63,904 nt of DNA from assembly GCA_958428365.1 (NCBI GenBank), contig CAUAFT010000015.1, positions 1 through 63,904 of the forward strand, in the 5' to 3' direction. Source of the DNA: an uncultured Lachnospiraceae bacterium. Lineage in GTDB: Bacteria > Bacillota > Clostridia > Lachnospirales > Lachnospiraceae. Each line of letters begins with the position of its first letter. The first letter of the stretch is position 1. A program made the translations under genes and the position numbers. The notes under the pieces are model-generated. The model had not been told where the DNA came from. It worked only from the letters and a program-made list of their open reading frames with translations, and ran no database searches. Below are positions 16,412 to 25,435 of the stretch, piece after piece.

Positions 16412-17596
16412 ATGTCAAAAGGAAGATTTGGAGTTCACGGAGGGCAGTACATACCGGAAACCCTGATGAACGCGGTGATAGAATTAGAGGAGGCATACGA
16501 ACATTATAAGGGTGACGAGACTTTTAACCGGGAGCTGACCGCTCTTTATAATGATTACGCAGGCAGGCCGTCTCTCCTCTACGAGGCAAAGCGGATGACC
16601 GAGGATCTGGGCGGCGCAAAGATCTATTTGAAGAGAGAGGATCTGAATCATACCGGATCCCATAAGATCAACAACGTTTTAGGGCAGGTGCTTTTGGCAA
16701 AAAAAATGGGCAAGACCCGCGTCATCGCAGAGACCGGAGCGGGACAGCACGGGGTGGCGACGGCCACGGCGGCGGCGCTGATGGATATGGAATGCGAGGT
16801 CTTTATGGGAGAGGAGGACATCAAAAGACAGGCACTCAACGTCTATAAGATGAGACTTCTGGGGGCGCAGGTACATTCCGTCACCTCCGGAACCGCAACC
16901 TTAAAGGATGCGGTGTCAGAGACCATGCGGGAGTGGACGAACCGGATCGCAGACACCCACTATGTCCTGGGTTCCGTGATGGGACCGCACCCGTTTCCGA
17001 TGATCGTCAGAGATTTTCAGGCGGTGATCTCCAGAGAGATTAAGAGCCAGTGCCTGGAAAAAGAGGGAAGACTTCCCGATGCGGTGCTGGCATGTGTGGG
17101 CGGCGGCTCCAACGCCATGGGAGCTTTCTATCATTTTATTGAAGACGAGGGCGTGCGCCTGATCGGCTGCGAGGCGGCAGGACGGGGTGTGGGGACCATG
17201 GAGACGGCGGCCACCATCAACACCGGAAGGCTGGGCATTTTCCATGGAATGAAATCCTATTTTTGTCAGGACGAGTACGGACAGATCGCCCCGGTGTATT
17301 CCATTTCCGCCGGGCTGGACTATCCGGGTATCGGACCGGAACACGCCTATCTGCATGACAGTGGAAGGGCAGAGTACGTTGCAGTCACCGACGATGAGGC
17401 AGTGGAAGCATTCGAGTACCTAAGCCGGATCGAGGGAATCATTCCGGCAATCGAGAGTTCCCATGCCGTGGCGTATGCAAAGAAGCTGGCGCCGCAGATG
17501 GGAAAGGATCAGATCATGGTCATCAACATTTCGGGACGGGGCGACAAAGACTGCGCCGCCATCGCAAGATACAGAGGAGAGGAAATCTATGAGTAA
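16412..17596 (+). CDS. trpB: Tryptophan synthase beta chain (TrpB1)
   Basis: A 394-residue PLP enzyme of the classical TrpB1 kind. The PLP lysine is K85 in T-G-S-H-K-I-N-N; E-T-G-A-G-Q-H-G-V-A-T-A and the phosphate loop G-G-G-S-N-A-M-G follow. It works with TrpA, receiving indole through the tunnel. AAGGAGG precedes the ATG. The last 8 bases overlap trpA. A second, TrpB2-type gene is at 4527-5894. Confidence 0.96.
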   Translation: MSKGRFGVHGGQYIPETLMNAVIELEEAYEHYKGDETFNRELTALYNDYAGRPSLLYEAKRMTEDLGGAKIYLKREDLNHTGSHKINNVLGQVLLAKKMGKTRVIAETGAGQHGVATATAAALMDMECEVFMGEEDIKRQALNVYKMRLLGAQVHSVTSGTATLKDAVSETMREWTNRIADTHYVLGSVMGPHPFPMIVRDFQAVISREIKSQCLEKEGRLPDAVLACVGGGSNAMGAFYHFIEDEGVRLIGCEAAGRGVGTMETAATINTGRLGIFHGMKSYFCQDEYGQIAPVYSISAGLDYPGIGPEHAYLHDSGRAEYVAVTDDEAVEAFEYLSRIEGIIPAIESSHAVAYAKKLAPQMGKDQIMVINISGRGDKDCAAIARYRGEEIYE

Positions 17597-18368
17597 GATA
17601 AAAGAGGCATTTGAAAAAAATAAGACGTTTATCCCATTCATCACCTGCGGGGACCCGGACCTGGAGACCACGGCAAAGCTGATTCAGACGATAGAACAGG
17701 CGGGCGCCGATATCATTGAGCTGGGGATCCCCTTTTCCGATCCCACGGCGGAGGGTCCGGTGATCCAGGGGGCAAATCTGCGCGCCTTAAATGGGGGCGT
17801 GACAACGGATAAAATATTTGATATGGTAGAAGAAGTTCAAAAGTCCGTTCAGGTGCCGCTGGTCTTTATGACCTATGCAAATGTGGTATACTCCTATGGA
17901 ACGGAACGTTTTTTGCAGAGGGCAAAGCAGGCGGGGATGGCGGGACTGATCCTGCCGGATGTTCCCTTTGAGGAGAAGGAGGACTTTGCACCTCTCTGCG
18001 AGGAATACGGCATAGATTTTATTTCCCTGATCGCTCCTACCTCCCATGAGAGGGTGGAGCAGATCGCGAAGGAGGCAAAGGGCTTTGTCTACTGCGTTTC
18101 CTCCCTGGGAGTGACGGGAATGCGAAGCGAGATCACCACCGATGTGGGAGCTATGGTGGAACTGGTGCGAAAAGCCACCGATGTTCCGGCGGCGATCGGA
18201 TTTGGAATCTCCAACCCTGAACAGGCGAAAAAGATGGCAGGAAAGGCGGACGGAGTCATTGTGGGTTCCGCCATTGTGAAGATCATAGAAAAATACGGAC
18301 GGGACGCCGTCCCTCATGTGGAGCAGTTCGTGCGGGATATGAAGGAGGCAGTCCTGGCAAGTCAGTAA
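17589..18368 (+). CDS. trpA: Tryptophan synthase alpha chain
   Basis: A 259-residue TIM barrel that splits indole-3-glycerol phosphate into indole and glyceraldehyde-3-phosphate. The catalytic glutamate is E44 (I-E-L-G-I-P). At the position of the second catalytic acid (Asp60 of the E. coli enzyme, in D-P-x-A-D-G-P) this protein has Glu55 (D-P-T-A-E-G-P). The start ATG at 17589 overlaps the end of trpB, consistent with coupled translation of the alpha2-beta2 complex. It is the last gene of the trp operon; no strong T-tract terminator was found, but a structured repeat follows. Confidence 0.94.
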   Translation: MSKIKEAFEKNKTFIPFITCGDPDLETTAKLIQTIEQAGADIIELGIPFSDPTAEGPVIQGANLRALNGGVTTDKIFDMVEEVQKSVQVPLVFMTYANVVYSYGTERFLQRAKQAGMAGLILPDVPFEEKEDFAPLCEEYGIDFISLIAPTSHERVEQIAKEAKGFVYCVSSLGVTGMRSEITTDVGAMVELVRKATDVPAAIGFGISNPEQAKKMAGKADGVIVGSAIVKIIEKYGRDAVPHVEQFVRDMKEAVLASQ

Positions 18369-18417
18369 GAAAAAATATGGAAACCCCTTTCGCAATCTTA
18401 AAATGAGTGCTATCTTT

Positions 18418-18600
18418 ATTTAATAGGAAATTCTTTTGGATTTCCTATTAAATAAAAATGCTCCGTGGGGATGCGCACTCGCACAAGCGGAATTTGTCGC
18501 AGGCGACTGTGCTCGGCGCGGCAAAGTGTGCTCCGTCTGATGAGGATATATATTCACGGTAATGTGCGGAGCACACTTTGTTCTACTGATACAACGGGAC
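18418..18600. repeat. Interspersed structured repeat D, copy 2
   Basis: Head hairpin with 13-bp arms (18419-18431 and 18440-18452), a GC-rich middle (ATGCGCACTCGCACAAGCGG), then a second perfect 13-bp inverted repeat (18523-18535 and 18567-18579). It resembles 56863-57010 closely in the middle and the tail. It lies between the trp operon and the glutamate-cysteine ligase gene. A further small inverted repeat (ATACAAC/GTTGTAT) follows at 18590-18612. Confidence 0.75.
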
Positions 18601-18649
18601 ACCTGTTGTATGGAATAAAATAGAGGCAAGAAAGTCTGAGGTTGCAGTT

Positions 18650-19822
18650 ATGGATCTTACGGAAAAAAATATCAGAAATATTACGGACTACTTTCGGGAG
18701 GGCTGTAAGGAAGAATATAATCAAAAGACAGGCATTGAGATCGAACACTTTGTCATAAAGGAGGGAGATCAAAACGCTTCCTATGAGGAGATCGCTGTAC
18801 TCATGGAAGAAGTATTTTTCAATGAGGAACGCTATTACGAAAAGAATGCGCTCATCAGCTGTATGACCACGGAATACATCGTCAGTCTGGAGCCGGCGGC
18901 ACAGCTTGAGATCAGCATCAATCCGAAGCGGGAAGTGGGAGAGTTAGAGCAGGTCTATAGGGGATTTTTAAAGAGGATGGAACCCCACCTGAGTAAGCGG
19001 GGAATGAGGCTTGAGACCTATGGATACCAGCCCTATGCCAGGGCGGCGGAGCTTCCGCTGATCCCGAAGAAGCGCTATGAGTATATGGATGCCTATTTCA
19101 GGCACACGGATACCCAGGGAATTCGCATGATGCGGGGCAGCGCCTCCACGCAGATCGCGGTGGACTACAGAAACGAGCTGGACTTTACGAAAAAATTCCA
19201 GCTTGCCCAGATGCTCTCCCCCGTGTTGTCCCTGCTCTGCGATAACACCCCGGTGGTGGAAAAGATAAAGGCAGGCAGTTACATTCCAAGGGCGGTGATC
19301 TGGAACCATGTGGACAAAAAACGCTGCGGCATCGTGCCTGGGAGCATGGAGGAGGATTTTTCCTTTTACCGCTATGCGGAATACGTCTATCATGTGCCTT
19401 TGATCTTTGTGGAGGAGCATGGACGGGCAGTTCCGGCGGGAGAATGGTCCGCGGCGGAGTATTACAGGGAACGGACCATGAATCGGGAAGAGATCGAGCA
19501 TATGCTCTCCATGGTATTCCCCGATGTGCGTCTGAAGAACTATATCGAGATCCGCATGGCAGACAGTCTTCCCAAGGAGGAAGCCTTTGCCTATGCGAGT
19601 CTGGTGAAGGATATTTTTTACGGAAACCGTATGGCGGATCTTCGAAGATATCTGGGAGATCCCACGGAGGCGGAGATCGCACAGGCGAAGGAAAACGTCA
19701 TACAATATGGAAAAGACGGTATGGTCTATGGAAGAAAGGCGGGAGAGATCTTTGATTATCTGCGCCAGATTTCAAAAGAACCAATGCAGAAATTATTAGA
19801 TAGAGAAGGCGGCAGACCATGA
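18650..19822 (+). CDS. GCS2-family glutamate-cysteine ligase-like enzyme
   Basis: A 390-residue protein resembling the GCS2 (plant/actinobacterial type) gamma-glutamylcysteine ligases: the early G-I-E-I-E-H-F motif, the Q-L-E-I-S-I-N-P strand that holds metal and glutamate ligands, R-G-S-A-S-T-Q-I in the centre and E-I-R-M-A-D-S-L-P near the end. The expected reaction is ATP-dependent joining of the glutamate side-chain carboxyl to an amine, typically cysteine. Its last 4 bases overlap the next gene, an ATP-grasp enzyme, so the two probably act in sequence to build a thiol or other gamma-glutamyl compound. The exact substrates are unknown. The ATG is preceded by a modest GAGG site. Confidence 0.82.
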   Translation: MDLTEKNIRNITDYFREGCKEEYNQKTGIEIEHFVIKEGDQNASYEEIAVLMEEVFFNEERYYEKNALISCMTTEYIVSLEPAAQLEISINPKREVGELEQVYRGFLKRMEPHLSKRGMRLETYGYQPYARAAELPLIPKKRYEYMDAYFRHTDTQGIRMMRGSASTQIAVDYRNELDFTKKFQLAQMLSPVLSLLCDNTPVVEKIKAGSYIPRAVIWNHVDKKRCGIVPGSMEEDFSFYRYAEYVYHVPLIFVEEHGRAVPAGEWSAAEYYRERTMNREEIEHMLSMVFPDVRLKNYIEIRMADSLPKEEAFAYASLVKDIFYGNRMADLRRYLGDPTEAEIAQAKENVIQYGKDGMVYGRKAGEIFDYLRQISKEPMQKLLDREGGRP

Positions 19823-21168
19823 GTGAAGTAACAGAGATCACAAAGCGTTATATAGAACTGACAAAACAGGATATGAAAGCCCATGCAGAATCGGCAAGGG
19901 AGGCAAACGACTACATCCTGAACTCCACGGCAAGGTATCACGGCAGATGCGTGAAGGCGCTCTACGTCCCGAAAATCTATACACAGCGGGAGGAGCTGCT
20001 CTTTGACAGTCTCGTGAGCAGGATGTGCGGAATCTTTTACAAGGTGATGGAGCAGTATGAAAAGGATGAGGCGTACCGAAAGCTCTTTGGCTTTGAGCCG
20101 AAGCTGGAGGAGCTGATCCTTCGGAAATCCCGCTATCAGTCCCCGATTCCCATTGCCAGGATCGATATCTTTCTCAATGAGGAGACCGGAGATTTTAAGT
20201 TTTGTGAGTTCAACACCGATGGAACCTCTGCTATGAATGAGGACAGAGAGTTGAATATCGCCGTCCAAAAGACTCTGGCGTATCAGGAACTGACACGGGA
20301 ATATGAGTTCCATACCATGGAGCTATTTGATTCCTGGGTGGAGACTTTTCTGGAGATCTATCATACCTGTGAAAATGCAAAGGAGTATCCCAATGTAGCC
20401 ATTGTGGATTTTATGGAAAATGCCACGGAGACGGAATTTCAGATTTTTGCGGAACATTTCAGGGCGCACGGCGTTCAGGCGGAGGTCTGCGAGATCCGGG
20501 ATCTGAGATATCACGATCATAGATTGTACACGCCGAATGGAATGGAAGTGGATGCCATCTACCGCAGGGCGGTGACCAGCGATATCATGGCGCACTATGA
20601 GGAAGTGAAGGATTTCATCGAAGCGGTGAAGGCGGAGGACGTCTGCCTGATCGGAGATTTCAGGACCCAGATCGCCCACAATAAGATCCTGTACAAGATC
20701 CTGCATCTTCCCCAGACGAAGGCATTTTTAAGTGACGAGGAAAATGAGTTCGTGGCGCGCCATGTTCCAAAGACCTACAGCATTCATGACCAGCGCCTGG
20801 ACACAGAGGCGATCCTGGAAGAAAAGGACTCCTGGATCTTAAAGCCGGAGGATTCCTACGGATCTAAGGGGATCCACGCCGGAGTGGAGTGCACGAAGGA
20901 AGAGTGGAAGGAGTACTTTTTAAAGGAGAGAGAGGATGAGGGCAGCGATTATCTGATCCAGGAATTTTGCGTGCCGTATCAGAGTCTGAACATTGATTTG
21001 ACGAAGGAAGATCCAGAGTTCTTCCCGGTGTATAACCTGACTGGATTGTTCACCTATGGCGGCAGATTCCGGGGAGTCTATTCCAGGATCTCTGTCAGTG
21101 AGATCATCTCCACCCAGTACAGCGAGATGGCGCTGCCGACGCTGTTTGCAAGGAAGAGGGAGGGCTAA
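19819..21168 (+). CDS. Glutathionylspermidine-synthase-like ATP-grasp ligase
   Basis: A 449-residue protein. The central F-C-E-F-N-T-D-G-T-S motif, and late W-I-L-K-P-E-D-S-Y-G-S-K-G and E-F-C-V-P segments, resemble the circularly permuted ATP-grasp domain of glutathionylspermidine synthases. There is no N-terminal amidase domain. Such enzymes form an amide between a peptide carboxyl and an amine. Being translationally coupled (4-base overlap) to a glutamate-cysteine ligase-like gene, it probably extends that product, in place of a standard GshB glutathione synthetase. Real substrates are not known, so no gene symbol is given. It could alternatively modify a peptide or cell-wall component. 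Confidence 0.75.
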   Translation: MSEVTEITKRYIELTKQDMKAHAESAREANDYILNSTARYHGRCVKALYVPKIYTQREELLFDSLVSRMCGIFYKVMEQYEKDEAYRKLFGFEPKLEELILRKSRYQSPIPIARIDIFLNEETGDFKFCEFNTDGTSAMNEDRELNIAVQKTLAYQELTREYEFHTMELFDSWVETFLEIYHTCENAKEYPNVAIVDFMENATETEFQIFAEHFRAHGVQAEVCEIRDLRYHDHRLYTPNGMEVDAIYRRAVTSDIMAHYEEVKDFIEAVKAEDVCLIGDFRTQIAHNKILYKILHLPQTKAFLSDEENEFVARHVPKTYSIHDQRLDTEAILEEKDSWILKPEDSYGSKGIHAGVECTKEEWKEYFLKEREDEGSDYLIQEFCVPYQSLNIDLTKEDPEFFPVYNLTGLFTYGGRFRGVYSRISVSEIISTQYSEMALPTLFARKREG

Positions 21169-21170
21169 AG

Positions 21171-21434
21171 ATGCGCAGGATGGAATTTAAGATGGAGAGG
21201 ACGGGGCTTTTGGAGGTGGGAGACGTCCTTCCGGTGACGGAGGGAAAGCTTCCCAACTCCTATTACTATACATTGGGAAAAGCCTATGCCATGTCCGCAA
21301 ATTACAAATACAATGAGCGTCTCGCCAGCAGAGAGGGAAAGGTTGTGGACGTGCGGGAGACGGAAAAAGGTTATTTTGTGACGGTGGAATTTGAGGAAGA
21401 GGAGATTGCAAAAGGGGTATCAGGTATTGTATAA
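21171..21434 (+). CDS. Small protein of unknown function in the ligase operon
   Basis: An 87-residue protein, not recognised. GGGAGGG lies six bases before the ATG, so it is very likely translated. It begins two bases after the ATP-grasp stop, and its stop codon overlaps the start of the kinase gene (TAATG). The sequence is mixed alpha/beta with a Y-Y-Y-T-L-G-K-A-Y-A-M-S segment and an acidic C-terminal strand (V-T-V-E-F-E-E-E-E-I). There is no signal peptide and no cysteine. Its position suggests an accessory role for the two ligases. Confidence 0.75.
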   Translation: MRRMEFKMERTGLLEVGDVLPVTEGKLPNSYYYTLGKAYAMSANYKYNERLASREGKVVDVRETEKGYFVTVEFEEEEIAKGVSGIV

Positions 21435-24295
21435 TGTCGGCAGATGTCGACATTCTTTTTTTATCAGATTCAGAGGTAAATATGTACAGCGTTTTTTTGT
21501 TTATACAGTTTATCAGCATCTGTGTTGCTTTCTGGGGACTTGTGATGGTGCTCCATGAAAAGGGAGAGGTCAACTATAATAACAAGATGCTGATCACAAT
21601 CGTCTGCGCCTGCGTCTATTGCGTGGGATATATGTTGGAGCTGGAGAGTACCACCATGGAGGGAGCTCTTGTGGCGACAAAGGTGGAGTACATGGGACTG
21701 CCTTTTGCAACCTACTTTTTCGCCCTTTTTGTGGCGGAATACTGTCGGATCAAGGTGCCCAGGTTTATCAAGGCGGTCTTTATTGCATATAATGTGCTGC
21801 TGATTTTCTGCGTGCTGCAATGCAGCTGGGTTCATCTGTATTACAAGAGCATCTCCTTTTCAGAGGATGGTCTGTATCCCCATCTGGTCATTGAGCGGGG
21901 ACCCTTGTATTACTGTCAGATCCTCGTCATCATCGCCGTGTTTACAGCGGTGTTCATCATTACCTTGAATGCCCTCATCAATGAAAGGGATGTAAAAAGA
22001 AGAAAACCCATCGTCCTGTTATTTTCCGCCTGTCTGATCCCAATGATCAGTTATGTCATGTTTTTGACGAACACCACGGGAGGATATGAACCGGTATCCA
22101 TCGGAATGCTGCTGGCAATTCTTATCATTGTCTATTGTGTCAAAAAATATCAGATTTTTGATCTGGAAGGAATCGCTCACAAGTACATCATAGAGGAGAT
22201 GGAGGAGGCGCTTGTGGTGGTGGATGCCGATTACCGCTACCTGAGTGCGAATCCTGCGGCGGTAAGGCTCTGGGAACAGCTTGGAAACCGGCCGGACGAT
22301 GAAGAAAAGATACAGGAGAGTCTTATCAACATCTTTACCGATAAGGAGAGCCTCATTTCATTGCAGGGGAGATTTTATCGAAAACACATTTCACCGATTT
22401 ACTCTAAGAAAAAGCTGGCGGGATATTCCGCCCTGGTTTTAGATATCACCGAGAGCCGCAGACAGATGCAGAAGCTGGAGGAGCTGAAGGAGGAAGCGGA
22501 CGCGGCGAATCAGGCAAAGAGCGCCTTTTTGGCGAATATCAGCCATGAGATCCGCACACCGATGAATGCCATTGTGGGATATTCGGAGCTGATCTTAAGA
22601 GAAAGCCATGACAAGAGTATCAGCCGTCATGCGGGAGATATCAAGGTGGCGTCGGGAAACCTGCTTTCTATTATCAATTCTGTTCTGGATATCTCCAAGA
22701 TCGAATCGGGAAAGATGGAGATTGTAGATACGCAGTATGAACTAAAGGAGCTTTTGCAGGATGTGGTGAATGTGGTGAACATACCGATCCTGAATAAAAA
22801 GCTGCGATTTTATATCAAGGTGGATGAGAGTCTTCCCTCTGTTTTTTACGGAGACAGCATTCGGATCCGTCAGGTATTGGTGAACATCCTGAACAATGCC
22901 ATTAAGTTTACCCGAACCGGGAGTATTCTGATGAGTGTTCAGGGAGAGTCCAGGACCGGGCAGGTACAGCGCTTGAAGTGGAAGATCAGCGACACCGGAA
23001 CCGGAATCCGGGAGGAGGATCTGGAAAAGGTATTCGGAAGATTTGAACAGACCGACCAGTATCGGAACTATGGTGTGGAGGGCACCGGACTGGGACTGGC
23101 GATCTCAAAATCCTTAGTGGCGGCGATGGGCGGCAGGATCACAGTGGACAGCATCTACGGCAGGGGAAGCACCTTTACCATCCACCTGAAGCAGAGAGTG
23201 GTGGAGGAGGTGCCGGTGGGCAGAGTGAGTCTGGATGAGCTGACGCAGAGGACGGTGAAGAGTGATAAGATACCGTTTATCGCACCTTTGGCACAGATCC
23301 TTGTGGTGGACGACAATCAGATCAATCTGGACGTTACCCATAAATATTTACGGCAGTTTAAGATTCAGGCGGACATGACGGATAATGGACTGGACGCCAT
23401 CAATATGATACAGGATAAAAAATACCACATCGTATTTATGGATCAGATGATGCCGGGCATCGACGGTATTGAGACGGTTCGCAGAATCCGTAAGCTGGAA
23501 AAAGAAGGAAGAAAGAGGAACTGTATCATTGCCCTGACGGCGAATGCCATTGACGGAACCAGAGAGTTTATGCTGGCAAACGGTTTTAATGATTATATTT
23601 CCAAGCCTATGGATCTGGGAAAACTGGAGCGGCTGCTCAGAAAATACCTTCCGCCTGACTGCATTGAATATTATGAGATGGATCAGGCCTATACGGAGAC
23701 AGAGGAAGAAGATAAGGACATTCTCATTCCGGGGATCCGGGAGGAAGAAGGGCTTGCCCACTGTCAGAATAACAGGCAGCAGTATCTGGAAATCCTGGAG
23801 GCTGTGAAAAAATACGGACCTTCCCAGGCGGAGGAGATCGAACGCTGTATGCGGGAAAAGGACTATGAGCGCTATGTGATCGAGGTGCATGGGTTAAAGA
23901 GCAATGCCTTAAACATCGGAGCCATGGATCTCTCGCAAAAAGCCGCCGAACTGGAACAGGCAGGAAAGGAAGGGCGCATAGAACAGATCGAGGAAGAGGC
24001 GCCGGGACTTTTGAAGGATTTCAGAAAACTTCTGGAGGATCTGGAAATATTTTTCAAAAAAGAAGAGATCGATACGGAGATAGAGGAGGATCTGAACGGA
24101 AGCCGCGAGACGATCTCAAAGATTCTAAATGCCATGGAGCGGGGAGATTATGAGGAGGCGGCGGAACAGTTAGAGCTTTTGGGGATATTTTCCCTGGAGG
24201 AGAGTCTGACCAAGGAGACGGAGGAGTTAAAAGAACTGTTTGCGAAAAAGGATTATGATATGGTGAGAAGCCGTCTGGAACATTTGACAGATTGA
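21434..24295 (+). CDS. Hybrid histidine kinase with 7TM sensor, receiver and Hpt domains
   Basis: A 953-residue sensor. Residues 1-235 contain about seven hydrophobic segments like the HisKA-7TM sensor module. A PAS-like domain follows (about 245-340), then HisKA with phospho-accepting H371 (N-I-S-H-E-I-R-T-P), HATPase with N and G boxes (I-S-D-T-G-T-G-I), a receiver with D670 (F-M-D-Q-M-M-P) and an Hpt domain with H819 (E-V-H-G-L-K-S-N). About 100 more helical residues end the protein. The start ATG overlaps the stop of the small gene upstream; an alternative start is at 21482. No separate response regulator lies next to it; an HD-GYP protein follows. Confidence 0.9.
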   Translation: MSADVDILFLSDSEVNMYSVFLFIQFISICVAFWGLVMVLHEKGEVNYNNKMLITIVCACVYCVGYMLELESTTMEGALVATKVEYMGLPFATYFFALFVAEYCRIKVPRFIKAVFIAYNVLLIFCVLQCSWVHLYYKSISFSEDGLYPHLVIERGPLYYCQILVIIAVFTAVFIITLNALINERDVKRRKPIVLLFSACLIPMISYVMFLTNTTGGYEPVSIGMLLAILIIVYCVKKYQIFDLEGIAHKYIIEEMEEALVVVDADYRYLSANPAAVRLWEQLGNRPDDEEKIQESLINIFTDKESLISLQGRFYRKHISPIYSKKKLAGYSALVLDITESRRQMQKLEELKEEADAANQAKSAFLANISHEIRTPMNAIVGYSELILRESHDKSISRHAGDIKVASGNLLSIINSVLDISKIESGKMEIVDTQYELKELLQDVVNVVNIPILNKKLRFYIKVDESLPSVFYGDSIRIRQVLVNILNNAIKFTRTGSILMSVQGESRTGQVQRLKWKISDTGTGIREEDLEKVFGRFEQTDQYRNYGVEGTGLGLAISKSLVAAMGGRITVDSIYGRGSTFTIHLKQRVVEEVPVGRVSLDELTQRTVKSDKIPFIAPLAQILVVDDNQINLDVTHKYLRQFKIQADMTDNGLDAINMIQDKKYHIVFMDQMMPGIDGIETVRRIRKLEKEGRKRNCIIALTANAIDGTREFMLANGFNDYISKPMDLGKLERLLRKYLPPDCIEYYEMDQAYTETEEEDKDILIPGIREEEGLAHCQNNRQQYLEILEAVKKYGPSQAEEIERCMREKDYERYVIEVHGLKSNALNIGAMDLSQKAAELEQAGKEGRIEQIEEEAPGLLKDFRKLLEDLEIFFKKEEIDTEIEEDLNGSRETISKILNAMERGDYEEAAEQLELLGIFSLEESLTKETEELKELFAKKDYDMVRSRLEHLTD

Positions 24296-24366
24296 TTTTT
24301 TAGTGTTATTTTTTATTTGTCGCAGACTCGTTTTACCGGGAACAGCAGGTGCCAGAGGAAGAGAAC

Positions 24367-25422
24367 ATGAGATTTATACCTATCGAAAAGCTTACATCGG
24401 GGATGGTTTTGGGAAAGGACTTATTTGACGGAGAGGGAAGGATCCTGCTGTCGAAACATGTCATCTTAAGCCATGAATATATTTCGAACCTGAGCTATCT
24501 GGGATTTCAGGGAGCCTATATCGATGAGGGCTTTACCAAAGGAGTGGAGATACAGGAGATCCTTCAGCCTGAGGTAAAGAGGGAGGCTCTGCATCTTGTA
24601 GCCCAGATGTTCAATCTGGATACCCTGGATCAGGGAGAGCTTACGGAGGAACAGCTTCAGATCCAGCGTGTGGTCAGCGAGATCATAGAGAATATTCTGG
24701 AAGACGGAGATATCATGATGAGCCTTCTGGACTTAAAGACCTATGACGATTATACCTATTTTCATTCGGTAAATGTGGCGGCGTTGTCGGTGATGATCGG
24801 CGCCTGCGACGATATGGAAAAGGAAGAGTTGCTACAGCTTGCGCAGGCAGCGATCCTGCATGATATCGGAAAGAAATTCTTAGATATCAACGTACTCAAT
24901 CTGCCACGCGCTTTAAATAGGAAAGAAAAGGAAATTGTCCGTAAGCATACGCGGCTGGGTTACAACTTTTTAAAGAAGAATTTTGACTTTGGGGAAGAGG
25001 TGTGCCTGGGCGTCTTAGAACACCATGAGCGTTATGACGGAAGCGGATATCCAAATGGGAAAAAGAGAGATGAGATCCAGAAGTTCGCCAGGATCATAAC
25101 CATTGCAGAGAATTACGATTCCATGGTATCCAAGCGTCCCTACAGAGATGCGGTTTCACCCTCAGACGCGGTGGAGTACATCATGTCGGAGTCCGGAGGA
25201 GCCTTTGATCCCAAATATATTAAGATCTTTGCAAGAAAGATCGCGGTCTATCCTGTGGGATGCGAGGTGGAGCTGTCCAATGGGCAGCATGCCATTGTGA
25301 TTCGGAATTATCAGGACTTTCCATTAAGACCCAGGGTGCGTATTCTGGAAAATGAGACGGAGATGGATCTGAGTCAGGATACGGACGCAAGAAATGTAAC
25401 GATAAAAGACATCCTTTTGTAG
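24367..25422 (+). CDS. HD-GYP domain protein, putative cyclic-di-nucleotide phosphodiesterase
   Basis: A 351-residue protein from the ATG at 24367 (AGAGGAAGA upstream). An N-terminal part of about 110 residues (the L-T-S-G-M-V-L-G-K-D-L start typical of this family) precedes the HD-GYP domain with H165-D166 (L-H-D-I-G-K), the H-H-E-R-Y-D-G-S-G-Y-P motif (G227-Y-P) and A-E-N-Y-D. HD-GYP enzymes hydrolyse c-di-GMP or related dinucleotides. It lacks a receiver domain. It lies 71 bases after the hybrid kinase and may be part of the same transcription unit. Confidence 0.9.
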   Translation: MRFIPIEKLTSGMVLGKDLFDGEGRILLSKHVILSHEYISNLSYLGFQGAYIDEGFTKGVEIQEILQPEVKREALHLVAQMFNLDTLDQGELTEEQLQIQRVVSEIIENILEDGDIMMSLLDLKTYDDYTYFHSVNVAALSVMIGACDDMEKEELLQLAQAAILHDIGKKFLDINVLNLPRALNRKEKEIVRKHTRLGYNFLKKNFDFGEEVCLGVLEHHERYDGSGYPNGKKRDEIQKFARIITIAENYDSMVSKRPYRDAVSPSDAVEYIMSESGGAFDPKYIKIFARKIAVYPVGCEVELSNGQHAIVIRNYQDFPLRPRVRILENETEMDLSQDTDARNVTIKDILL

Positions 25423-25435
25423 TCAGGTAGAGGAT

